Part shown: positions 33,034 to 37,923 of the stretch, in pieces | Layout of the letters: the number at the start of each line of letters is the position of its first letter | Position numbering within the stretch: position 1 is the stretch's first letter | Translations under genes and position numbers: made by a program | IMG/VR virus record: IMGVR_UViG_3300031629_000020 | Span: 1-37,923 of that record | Source: a virus | Strand: one strand, 5' to 3' | Length of the DNA: 37,923 nt | Notes under the pieces: model-generated | Seen by the model: only the letters and a program-made list of their open reading frames with translations | Databases searched by the model: none | What the model was told of the DNA's origin: nothing

Positions 33034-33252
33034 ATGATTGAAGTACTATTGGGAGTGTCGGGAAGTGTAATTGCTTTATTGTTGGGGATGATTGGGTACT
33101 TTTTAAAACAAGTGCATCAGAGCGTTAACACTTTAGAGACAACGGTACACGTTCTACTAACTACGGTTGAAGTTGATAAGGTTCGCCACGAAGTAGTTGA
33201 GGGTAGATTGAAAGGGCACGACAAAAGAATCCATTGTTTAGAAAATAAATAG
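33034..33252 (+). CDS. Holin-accessory-like single-TM coiled-coil protein
   Basis: 72 residues: one N-terminal transmembrane helix (IEVLLGVSGSVIALLLGMIGYFL, about 2-24), then an amphipathic coiled coil (QVHQSVNTLETTVHVLLTTVEVDKVRHEVVEGRLKGHDKRI). That is the shape of XhlA-like holin accessory proteins. It lies directly before the endolysin, supporting a lysis role. Antiholin or holin partner are both possible. Confidence 0.55.
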   Translation: MIEVLLGVSGSVIALLLGMIGYFLKQVHQSVNTLETTVHVLLTTVEVDKVRHEVVEGRLKGHDKRIHCLENK

Positions 33253-33260
33253 TATCTTTA
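33253..33260 (+). promoter_or_regulatory. -7-like box TATCTTTA, leaderless configuration
   Basis: The box ends 4 nt before ATG 33265, as at 6715 and 35763. The last base deviates from TAnnTTTG. It overlaps the end of the gene at 33034. Confidence 0.4.
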
Positions 33261-33264
33261 CATT

Positions 33265-33969
33265 ATGGAAGCAAACATAGAACCTATAAACATTGAATCA
33301 ATGCAGCGAGTTAAGGTATTGGCTAATTCGGGACTAACTTACGAACAGATTGAAATAGTCCGACATCTTGAGGATGCAATGGACAGATTTAAGATATTCA
33401 ATAAGTTTGCTAGGATTGCAATATTATCGGTAGTTTGGAAGGAAAGTAGCTTTAAGATCAAATCAGAAATACCGTATTGTAATACGCCAAATGCAAACAT
33501 TAGAGCCGTTTTTACATGGAGAGTATCTAAATACACAGAATTAGAATTAAACACGCTCAAGGCTAGTCCAAAAGACTTTTTTGATGTGGTTTATGGTAAT
33601 ATGTATGACAATGATTTACACGAGGGGTATAAGTATCGAGGTCGTGGATTAAATCAATTGACTTTCAAGGCTAATTATACGGCAATTCAAAAGATTATAA
33701 GCAATAATGGATTTAATCATATTAACATTGTTGAAGATCCAGACTCTTTATTATCTAGTGTTGGTGTCGCTGCGGCTTGCTGTGTTGCTTATATGGTTAA
33801 TCGTTTTGGAACATCTCATACATTAGACTTTGACAATATGAACGATGCTACATTGTCAGTATTTAGAGCTAATGCAGGATGGGGTAAAAACATAAGCGGA
33901 GATTTTCACCAGAAAACACTATTGAAAGTTAGAAATTATGCACAATTTTTTAGTTATGAAACAATTTAA
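33265..33969 (+). CDS. Endolysin, GH19 chitinase/lysozyme-like
   Basis: 234 residues. A chitinase-19-like catalytic region: the candidate acid Glu in VVWKESSF (E60), then YKYRGRGLNQLTFKANYTAI (GRGxxQLT at 126-133), the hallmark of phage GH19 lysins, followed by DPDSL and VYM segments and a helix with ANAGWGKN. No signal peptide is seen, so it relies on a holin. It cleaves peptidoglycan glycan strands. It sits between two membrane-protein genes in the lysis cassette. Confidence 0.88.
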   Translation: MEANIEPINIESMQRVKVLANSGLTYEQIEIVRHLEDAMDRFKIFNKFARIAILSVVWKESSFKIKSEIPYCNTPNANIRAVFTWRVSKYTELELNTLKASPKDFFDVVYGNMYDNDLHEGYKYRGRGLNQLTFKANYTAIQKIISNNGFNHINIVEDPDSLLSSVGVAAACCVAYMVNRFGTSHTLDFDNMNDATLSVFRANAGWGKNISGDFHQKTLLKVRNYAQFFSYETI

Positions 33970-33980
33970 TTTTATATAAT

Positions 33981-34322
33981 ATGAAAGAATTTATCACAAT
34001 TATAATGGACGGATTGTCGCCAGTACTATTTTTTAGCTACTGTGTTTATGCTTATTTAGGTTTAACGGTCTATCTAGGCATTGACCTTTGGGGCCGCGAT
34101 CCTCAGTCTGACAACACGCCTGTAAAATTCAGTTGGTCACATTGGTGGGTAGATAATAGATGGAGAGTATCATTGTCAAGTATCTTAATTCCTGTATTCA
34201 TTCTAATATCTTCGTCGGTACTAGATAACGCATTAGATTTACATAACGCATTTATGATTGGCTTTGCAATCGATGTAGTGATAGGAAAGTTAAAGAAAAA
34301 AGGATTTGTAAAGAATAAATAA
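33981..34322 (+). CDS. Membrane protein, candidate holin
   Basis: 113 residues with a first TM segment (about 12-33, LSPVLFFSYCVYAYLGLTVYL), a hydrophilic loop (WGRDPQSDNTPVKFSWSHWWVDNRW), and two further hydrophobic segments (about 64-81 and 89-101). The C-terminus is short and basic (GKLKKKGFVKNK). Position right after the endolysin and charge distribution fit a class I holin with 2-3 TM segments. Alternatively, a pore-modifying protein of other type. Confidence 0.62.
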   Translation: MKEFITIIMDGLSPVLFFSYCVYAYLGLTVYLGIDLWGRDPQSDNTPVKFSWSHWWVDNRWRVSLSSILIPVFILISSSVLDNALDLHNAFMIGFAIDVVIGKLKKKGFVKNK

Positions 34323-34356
34323 AGAGTTTTTTCATAGTGTTTTAATTTGGTTTATG

Positions 34357-34386
34357 GCGGTAATCTTTCGGGGTTACTGCTTTTTT
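34357..34386 (+). terminator. Strong intrinsic terminator closing the late region
   Basis: GCGGTAATC (34357-34365) pairs with GGTTACTGC (34372-34380) with two G.T wobbles, around a 6-nt loop, followed by TTTTTT (34381-34386). It separates the late lysis genes from the small gene block. Confidence 0.9.
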
Positions 34387-34407
34387 ATTTACATTATTTT
34401 CACAAAC

Positions 34408-34451
34408 ATGACATTTATCATTGTTTCAAGTTGATTTATGCCGTATATTTG
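34408..34451 (+). promoter_or_regulatory. Dyad-type promoter 5
   Basis: The dyad ATGACATTTATCAT (34408-34421) has its centre 29.5 bp from a perfect -7 box TATATTTG (34444-34451). Here a TTG (34421-34423) exists at 20 nt. Drives the gene at 34482. Confidence 0.7.
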
Positions 34452-34481
34452 TATCATACAAACAAACAAAAACTAAAGGTT

Positions 34482-34703
34482 ATGACAAACTTAAATTACA
34501 ATTCAATACTAACAGAAGAAGTAAAAAACATACTATCAAACTCAGTATCATCAGCAAAGGCAGAAGGAAACGATACTGTAAACATAAACTCAGATGAAAT
34601 AATATCGGAATTTACTGATACATTATCTACTTGTGAATACAATACATTTGATTGGGATGTTGCAGAGAATATTTTATTTAATTATGCATCATCTTTATTT
34701 TAA
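34482..34703 (+). CDS. Hypothetical 73-residue acidic protein
   Basis: The best start is ATG 34482, after aactaaaggtt, downstream of dyad promoter 5; the longer open frame upstream crosses the promoter. Acidic and helical: ILTEEVKNILSNSVSSAKAEGND, then NSDEIISEFTDTLST and a C-terminus AENILFNYASSLF. No family recognised. Followed by a repeated hairpin (34711). Confidence 0.6.
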   Translation: MTNLNYNSILTEEVKNILSNSVSSAKAEGNDTVNINSDEIISEFTDTLSTCEYNTFDWDVAENILFNYASSLF

Positions 34704-34710
34704 ACCAAAA

Positions 34711-34739
34711 CCGAGCCTAAGCGGAACTTAGGCAACTTT
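34711..34739 (+). repeat. Repeated leader hairpin, copy 1
   Basis: GCCTAAG (34715-34721) pairs with CTTAGGC (34727-34733) around CGGAA, followed by AACTTT. The same element, with the flanks CCGAGCCTAAGCGGA and CTTAGGCAACTTT, occurs at 37072-37101. Each lies 18-19 nt upstream of a start codon (34753 and 37114). Possibly a leader structure or RNA-processing site. Confidence 0.7.
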
Positions 34740-34752
34740 AAAAACTAAAATT

Positions 34753-34953
34753 ATGGATAGTAACACAAAATTAGAGGATATAGCATCAGACGAAATAAAT
34801 GGAATTGCTGAAAGCTCTTACAATGGAGCTGAGGAGCTGCGAGGATTTATGAAGCCAATAATGTCGGAAACATATCTACAAACCGATAAGGATAATTACA
34901 TAGCAGGATTTAGAGAAGGGTTTAGCTATGCTTCACAATTGTATAATAAATAA
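34753..34953 (+). CDS. Hypothetical 66-residue protein
   Basis: Acidic, helical: LEDIASDEINGIAESSYNGAEELRGF and a C-terminus AGFREGFSYASQLYNK. Starts 19 nt after the repeated hairpin. No family recognised; likely co-transcribed with the gene at 34482. Confidence 0.55.
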   Translation: MDSNTKLEDIASDEINGIAESSYNGAEELRGFMKPIMSETYLQTDKDNYIAGFREGFSYASQLYNK

Positions 34954-34968
34954 ATAAAAATAAATATT

Positions 34969-35137
34969 ATGAAAAACTCAATTAAATTATTGCTCGCAAT
35001 TATTATTCTAGCAACATATCACATCTTGCTCAATAGAAAGTAATATACAGAATCAAAACACAATAGAAAAACATACAGTATTTTCAGGAGACGAGGAAAT
35101 ACAAGATATATTTGATTTGTATTCAGAATCAGAGTAA
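34969..35137 (+). pseudogene. Small lipoprotein-like gene split by a frameshift
   Basis: The frame from ATG 34969 gives only 24 residues (MKNSIKLLLAIIILATYHIL...) to TAA 35041. The second reading frame, open from 35012 to TAA 35135-35137, reads HITSCSIESNIQNQ and continues in a charged region to GDEEIQDIFDLYSESE. The first frame's basic, hydrophobic start followed by the second frame's ITSC would make a typical lipobox, as in the lipoprotein at 35775 (ISLTSC). A single-base indel in 35012-35030 would join them into about 56 residues. It could be a decayed gene, an assembly error, or a programmed frameshift. Confidence 0.5.
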
Positions 35138-35153
35138 TTGTTAATAAATAGAT

Positions 35154-35184
35154 TTGTTTAATCCAATTATTTGTTTTACTTTAG
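35154..35184 (+). promoter_or_regulatory. Promoter for a candidate ncRNA (TTG-N20-TACTTTAG)
   Basis: TTG at 35154-35156, 20 nt, then TACTTTAG (35177-35184, one or two bases from TAnnTTTG). The predicted start is about 35188; no ORF with a reasonable start follows. Confidence 0.45.
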
Positions 35185-35187
35185 CAT

Positions 35188-35306
35188 CGAGTTTCAATCT
35201 AGCTATGACAGGCATGACGAAACTAAAATAAGAATTTTCATTGTATATCACATACAACCTTAAACCGTTGAGTTGCCTGTCAAAGCTAGAACTTAACGGT
35301 TTTTTT
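35188..35306 (+). ncRNA. Candidate structured non-coding RNA with terminator-loop complementarity
   Basis: Between the promoter at 35154 and the terminator at 35306 there is no plausible ORF. The segment 35198-35214 (TCTAGCTATGACAGGCA) is complementary to 35274-35290 in 16 of 17 positions. That second segment is the loop of the terminator hairpin. Smaller hairpins lie between: AAAAT/ATTTT (35225-35238) and TTGTAT/ATACAA (35241-35257). The 5' part can therefore pair with the terminator loop, as a pseudoknot or as an antiterminator-like alternative. No match to a known RNA family was recognised. Confidence 0.6.
35263..35306 (+). terminator. Long-stem intrinsic terminator
   Basis: AACCGTTGAGTT (35263-35274) pairs with AACTTAACGGTT (35290-35301), 12 bp with one G.T, around a 15-nt loop, followed by a T-run to 35306. 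The loop is the complement of 35199-35213. Confidence 0.88.
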
Positions 35307-35762
35307 ATTCCATAAAGTATGAAACTCATTACATAGGAAGGTTGACAAATCCCAAACCTTACCAACTTAAAGATGAGTGAGACTGATAAATAAAAAATGG
35401 GATAACAGAATGTTCTGTTGAAATGTTTGCAACCCTGTATAATTACCTATACTTTATTTGTGCTCTACTTACCAGTAACACAGACTTGACCAAAGTAATT
35501 ATATTGATATAAAACTAATGATAGGTAGTGCTGTCATTATACCTAGTGAAAACAGGTAAGGGGGTATTTTGGCTCTGCAAACAGTGGGTTAGTGACCACT
35601 AAAGACCTTAGGTCAATTAGTCTTATTGCTTTGAAATGTTCTTAAAGTAAGAAGGGTTAGTGGTCAAGGGGTAAAGGACTTTGTTGTGTCTAATTATCAA
35701 CCAAATCAATAAGATAAGATAATTGTATAGAGGTTGTTGTATCACATTGTTAAATAAATTAG
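35307..35762 (+). other. Gene-poor stretch with many RNA-like stems, no plausible ORF
   Basis: About 450 bases with no gene on either strand that has a fitting start and composition. Perfect or near-perfect inverted repeats recur: ACTCAT (35324-35329)/ATGAGT (35373-35378) enclosing AAGGTT/AACCTT; the palindrome AACAGAA-TG-TTCTGTT (35404-35419); TATAATTAC (35438-35446)/GTAATTATA (35495-35503); and a three-way junction with P1 TGACCACTAA (35593-35602)/TTAGTGGTCA (35657-35666), P2 GACC/GGTC (35604-35614) and P3 around 35622-35632/35644-35654; then AATTATC (35692-35698)/GATAATT (35718-35724). The local G content is higher than in flanking genes. It could be a large structured RNA or an origin region. 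Confidence 0.5.
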
Positions 35763-35770
35763 TATATTTG
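35763..35770 (+). promoter_or_regulatory. -7 box TATATTTG, leaderless configuration
   Basis: A perfect box ending 4 nt before ATG 35775. Possible TTGs upstream at 35747 or 35737 have non-standard spacing. Third of three such promoters. Confidence 0.55.
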
Positions 35771-35774
35771 TATT

Positions 35775-36293
35775 ATGAAAAATAAAATTATATTACTTTC
35801 ACTTATCGCAATTTCCTTAACTTCCTGCATATCGCAGAAACGAGTTGCTAAGATTTGCGCCACTTGTCCAACTGAAACAATATACAGAACCGACACGCTT
35901 CGCACTCAAACAATCGACACAGTTTATAAGACAAGTCAATTAGACAGCTTAATATTCATATCTACAATCGACCTATCAAAAGGCGTAGATACAATTTATT
36001 TCGAAGATGAAACATGGAAAGCCCAATTGTTTGTGACTAATCACAAGCTGAAAGCCAAAATAGAGCATCTAAGCGACTCAATTGACAATATAGTTGTAAC
36101 TGACCGAACGGAAGTAAATAGCAGCGAGGTTGCCACTAGGATAGTATTTAAAGACAAGATAGTCCCAAAATACAACGGATGGTATCGGTTTCTATTATAT
36201 TGGTGGATTGGATCGCTAGTCTTAATCATATTGGGAGTAGTGATTTTGATATTCAGAGCGAAATTAAAGCTAATGACATTTAATCTTAAATAA
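35775..36293 (+). CDS. Lipoprotein with C-terminal TM, candidate unimolecular spanin (u-spanin)
   Basis: 172 residues. Lipoprotein signal with lipobox LTSC and the lipid-anchored Cys at position 18. A periplasmic domain of about 118 residues follows, mostly beta/helical and polar, then a C-terminal transmembrane segment (about 138-160, FLLYWWIGSLVLIILGVVILIF) and a short basic tail. An outer-membrane lipid anchor plus an inner-membrane C-terminal TM is the layout of a u-spanin such as T1 gp11, which fuses the two membranes at the last step of lysis. No other spanin gene is seen. It lies 1.5 kb beyond the lysis genes and has its own promoter, which is unusual for a spanin. Confidence 0.65.
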   Translation: MKNKIILLSLIAISLTSCISQKRVAKICATCPTETIYRTDTLRTQTIDTVYKTSQLDSLIFISTIDLSKGVDTIYFEDETWKAQLFVTNHKLKAKIEHLSDSIDNIVVTDRTEVNSSEVATRIVFKDKIVPKYNGWYRFLLYWWIGSLVLIILGVVILIFRAKLKLMTFNLK

Positions 36294-36300
36294 ATTTGAT

Positions 36301-36308
36301 TATCTTTG
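36301..36308 (+). promoter_or_regulatory. -7 box TATCTTTG followed closely by a terminator
   Basis: A perfect TAnnTTTG match 31 nt before the terminator stem at 36339. No clear -33 TTG. Could yield a ~60-nt RNA or be incidental. Confidence 0.3.
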
Positions 36309-36338
36309 TAACTCATAATTGATAGTTTTAGTTTAATC

Positions 36339-36373
36339 GAGTCTCAATTCTTCATAGTTGAGGCTCTTTTTTT
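36339..36373 (+). terminator. Intrinsic terminator after the spanin-like gene
   Basis: GAGTCTCAA (36339-36347) pairs with TTGAGGCTC (36358-36366), with one G.T wobble, followed by seven T residues. Confidence 0.88.
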
Positions 36374-36404
36374 GTGCTATCCTCAAAATATGACGCTTTT
36401 GCGT

Positions 36405-36418
36405 ATGATTTTTATCAT
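36405..36418. promoter_or_regulatory. Dyad operator 6 (ATGATTTTTATCAT), without a box at the usual spacing
   Basis: A perfect dyad with a TGATTTTTATCA core, very close to an FNR-type site. No TAnnTTTG-like box lies 29 bp downstream; the nearest is TAACTTAG at 36450-36457. A related partly overlapping palindrome, ACGCTTTTGCGT (36393-36404), precedes it. Confidence 0.5.
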
Positions 36419-36499
36419 GTTTTCGGAATAAATTTAATCAAATCGGCTGTAACTTAGTTATAGCAACGAAAAATAAATTGAAAATAAGTTGTGAATCAT

Positions 36500-36530
36500 T
36501 TGGAGTGAGTACGTAAAAGCGTTATATTTG
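36500..36530 (+). promoter_or_regulatory. Promoter of the gene at 36569 (TTG-N20-TATATTTG)
   Basis: TTG at 36500-36502 and a perfect -7 box at 36523-36530. A half-site ATCAT (36495-36499) overlaps the -33 region. Confidence 0.7.
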
Positions 36531-36568
36531 TTGTATAAGATTTAACAATAACAATAAAACTTAAAATT

Positions 36569-36892
36569 ATGAAAAGCAACAATCAAAAAACACAAGACAT
36601 TATCAACAGTGGAAATGCTAAAACTATCGCAAATCAATTTCACAGCTTTGACTGCAACTGCTCAAATAATACAATTGAGGGTTCAACAATATTAGAACTT
36701 ATCGCAAATAATAGTAATGATTTTACTGCCGATATTGCAAAAAGAGGCTTACAGTTAGTAAATAAAGGATTCGATTTAAGCCTATCCGCTAAGCAAGCAT
36801 GGTGTCTAGGTTATCAAGTTGTAAATAATATTGAACTTTATAAAATAGCAATGAGTGATTTTATCGAAATGTGTAATAACTTAAACGACTAG
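36569..36892 (+). CDS. Hypothetical 107-residue protein
   Basis: Neutral, helical, N- and S-rich: SNNQKTQDIINSGNAKTIANQF, a short Cys pair (DCNCSNN), GSTILELIANNSNDFTADIAKRGLQLVNKGF. No family recognised. Starts at ATG after the leader ttaaaattATG. Confidence 0.62.
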   Translation: MKSNNQKTQDIINSGNAKTIANQFHSFDCNCSNNTIEGSTILELIANNSNDFTADIAKRGLQLVNKGFDLSLSAKQAWCLGYQVVNNIELYKIAMSDFIEMCNNLND

Positions 36893-36897
36893 AAATT

Positions 36898-37062
36898 ATG
36901 AAAACTTTCAACATTAACAACAACGGATATAATAGTAAGATAACTTGTAATTACCCAGACGGTACAACAGAATGTAAGTCTTTGCAAATAGATGATTTGA
37001 AGAGATACATATATAAAACTGCAACCTTACAAGAGTTAGGTAATGAATATTTTAATAATTAA
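36898..37062 (+). CDS. Hypothetical 54-residue protein
   Basis: ATG 36898 follows tagaaatt, 5 nt after the previous stop, and ends at TAA 37060-37062. It encodes FNINNNGYNSKITCNYPDG, CKSLQIDDLKRYIYKTA and LQELGNEYF, a plausible small fold. No family recognised. Confidence 0.5.
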   Translation: MKTFNINNNGYNSKITCNYPDGTTECKSLQIDDLKRYIYKTATLQELGNEYFNN

Positions 37063-37071
37063 AACACAATC

Positions 37072-37101
37072 CCGAGCCTAAGCGGATTCTTAGGCAACTT
37101 T
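37072..37101 (+). repeat. Repeated leader hairpin, copy 2
   Basis: GCCTAAG (37076-37082)/CTTAGGC (37089-37095) around CGGATT, followed by AACTTTT, as at 34711. It lies 18 nt upstream of ATG 37114. Confidence 0.7.
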
Positions 37102-37113
37102 TAACCAATCAAT

Positions 37114-37287
37114 ATGACACAGAAAACAACAACACTAATCAACTACTCCGAAGCCTCTCGAATACTCACAGGCAATAAGGAGTCAATCAGACAAGACTAC
37201 GACGGCAAAAAATACATCGAAGCGGTCAAGGGATTAAAGGACTTTGAGAGGAAATTTAGAGCCAAGTATGACAAAAATCATGTTTAA
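37114..37287 (+). CDS. Hypothetical 57-residue protein
   Basis: ATG 37114 to TAA 37285-37287. It encodes LINYSEASRILTGNKESIRQD and AVKGLKDFERKFRAKYDKNHV, basic and helical; the first part resembles a small helix-turn-helix-like region but is too short to assign. The C-terminal codons (YDKNH) are written by the operator dyad at 37268. Confidence 0.5.
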   Translation: MTQKTTTLINYSEASRILTGNKESIRQDYDGKKYIEAVKGLKDFERKFRAKYDKNHV

Positions 37288-37311
37288 ATCAAATTATTAT
37301 CGCGATATTGC
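37268..37311 (+). promoter_or_regulatory. Dyad-type promoter 7
   Basis: The dyad ATGACAAAAATCAT (37268-37281) lies inside the 3' end of the previous gene. The weak -7-like element GATATTGC starts at 37304, 29.5 bp from the dyad centre. It drives the recombination operon (37334 onward). Confidence 0.58.
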
Positions 37312-37333
37312 AGAATATTAAAAACTTGAAATT

Positions 37334-37873
37334 ATGAGCGAAAAATTAACACATTGGAAGAAAATCGATAATCCAAATTATATCGGTTCTTATTCCTTAG
37401 CGACCGGAGAAGATGCAAACGGTAAAATAATCTACACCGATAAAGTAGTAATAATTGTAAAGGTTGGGCGTGAGTTTGTGAAAGATACGCAAGGTAAAGA
37501 AGAAGAAAAGACCGTTGCTCACTTAAAAAACGAAAAGCCTTTAATCTTAAACTCTACTAATCAAAAAACAATATCCGACATATTAGGAACTCCATTTATT
37601 GAAAATTGGGTAGGTCAGAAAATAACATTATTTGTTCAGAATATTAAAGCGTTTGGAGAGTTTACGGACGCATTAAGGGTAAGACCAACAGCACCGAAAG
37701 CACAAGTAAGAACCGAAGTATTAGAGTCTGATGTTAAGTTATGGGGCAATATAATCAAGGCGTTAAATGGCGGCAATACAATGGATCAAGTGAAGAGTAA
37801 ATATATCGTTTCAATTGAAGTTGAGGCAAAGTTGAATGCAGCAGTGCAAAAATTAAATACAAATGGAAATTAA
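37334..37873 (+). CDS. Conserved phage recombination-operon protein of unknown function
   Basis: 179 residues. Clear segments are LTHWKKIDNPNYIGSYSLATGEDANGK, IIVKVGREFVKDTQGKEEEKTVAHL, KPLILNSTNQKTISDILGTPFIENWVGQKITLFVQNIKAFG and DALRVRPTAP. The pattern, which I associate with proteins beside YqaJ-type nucleases in Bacteroidota phages, has OB-fold/beta character. It overlaps the nuclease gene by 11 nt, so it is likely a partner in end resection or strand annealing. Its function is not established here, and it lacks classic RecT/Erf motifs. Confidence 0.62.
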   Translation: MSEKLTHWKKIDNPNYIGSYSLATGEDANGKIIYTDKVVIIVKVGREFVKDTQGKEEEKTVAHLKNEKPLILNSTNQKTISDILGTPFIENWVGQKITLFVQNIKAFGEFTDALRVRPTAPKAQVRTEVLESDVKLWGNIIKALNGGNTMDQVKSKYIVSIEVEAKLNAAVQKLNTNGN

Positions 37874-37923
37874 AGAGTTCAAAATTAGAGCGAGCGGTTG
37901 CGGTCAAATAATGACAGGTAGTA
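37863..37923 (+). CDS. YqaJ-like nuclease, N-terminal part (continues at base 1)
   Basis: Starts at ATG 37863 within the end of the preceding gene (overlap 11 nt) and encodes 20 codons (MEIKEFKIRASGCGQIMTGS) plus one base. That base and bases 1-2 make an ATA codon, and the frame continues in phase to the stop at 722. See the first entry for domains. Confidence 0.85.
   Translation, partial: MEIKEFKIRASGCGQIMTGS

Noticed and set aside
34347-34481. Upstream extension of the 73-residue gene at 34482
   Set aside because: It would cross the terminator, the dyad and the -7 box.
35141-35365. 74-codon minus-strand ORF
   Set aside because: It runs through the terminator and paired segments of the structured region, has no fitting leader, and its composition is not protein-like. 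It would be the only minus-strand gene.
1-37923. Integrase, CI-type repressor, tRNA genes, reverse transcriptase or Cas genes
   Set aside because: Looked for by motif and found none, so lysogeny, tRNA supply, diversity-generating retroelement and CRISPR interpretations are not supported.

Overview
The window looks like the complete genome, about 37.9 kb, of a small tailed phage of a Bacteroidota (Bacteroidetes) host, linearised inside a gene. The reading frame that runs off the right edge (start codon at 37863) continues without a break into the frame at the left edge and ends at 722. Joined, the two parts give one 260-codon YqaJ/RecB-like nuclease, so the ends are adjacent in the real molecule. 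The host group is inferred from the low GC content, the near absence of Shine-Dalgarno sequences, the A-rich leaders (typically ..aaaattATG) and promoters of the TTG-N19/20-TAnnTTTG type. Every convincing gene is on the + strand. I recognise no integrase, tRNA, tail sheath or reverse transcriptase. A long tape-measure gene without a sheath suggests a siphovirus.

Layout. 37334-1018 is a recombination operon (unknown 179-residue protein, YqaJ-like nuclease, SSB-like protein). 1062-2611 holds small accessory genes and a Cro-like HTH gene. 2649-4800 holds a replication-initiator-like protein and a DnaB-type helicase. 4903-9534 is DNA modification and processing: C5-cytosine methyltransferase, NinB-like protein, VRR-NUC nuclease, SNF2-like helicase and a beta-class N4/N6 methyltransferase. 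9604-11826 holds small genes and a protein with a DnaA domain-IV-like motif. 12011-13900 is terminase. 13900-23493 is tail genes, with a YadA-repeat fibre, a tip protein and the tape measure. 23754-25246 is a pair of glycosyltransferase-like genes. 25524-31023 is the head (protease, capsid, candidate tail-tube protein, portal, connector). 31025-34322 holds a leucine-rich-repeat adhesin and lysis genes, closed by a terminator. 34482-37287 holds small early-type genes, a gene-poor stretch of about 640 bases rich in RNA structure, and a candidate one-piece spanin.

Regulation. A 14-bp dyad, ATGAY-N4-RTCAT, occurs seven times. In six cases a -7-like box begins 28.5-29.5 bp from the dyad centre, which puts the dyad near -41, the classic class II activator position. 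The arrangement resembles CRP/FNR-family sites, and five of the six promoters lack a -33 TTG. They precede the helicase/methylase genes, the recombination operon and several small genes. Other promoters (2333, 11478, 11847, 23477) have good -33 and -7 elements and no dyad. Three genes (6727, 33265, 35775) begin exactly 4 nt after the -7 box, as expected for leaderless mRNAs.

The most unusual objects are: (1) a 59-bp doubly palindromic element, identical at 4873-4931 and 9995-10053, each copy bounded by direct repeats like target-site duplications; in the first copy it appears to have split a gene and supplied a new in-frame start codon; (2) the dyad regulon; (3) a candidate ~118-nt non-coding RNA at 35188-35306 whose terminator loop is complementary to its own 5' part, followed by more structured sequence up to 35760.
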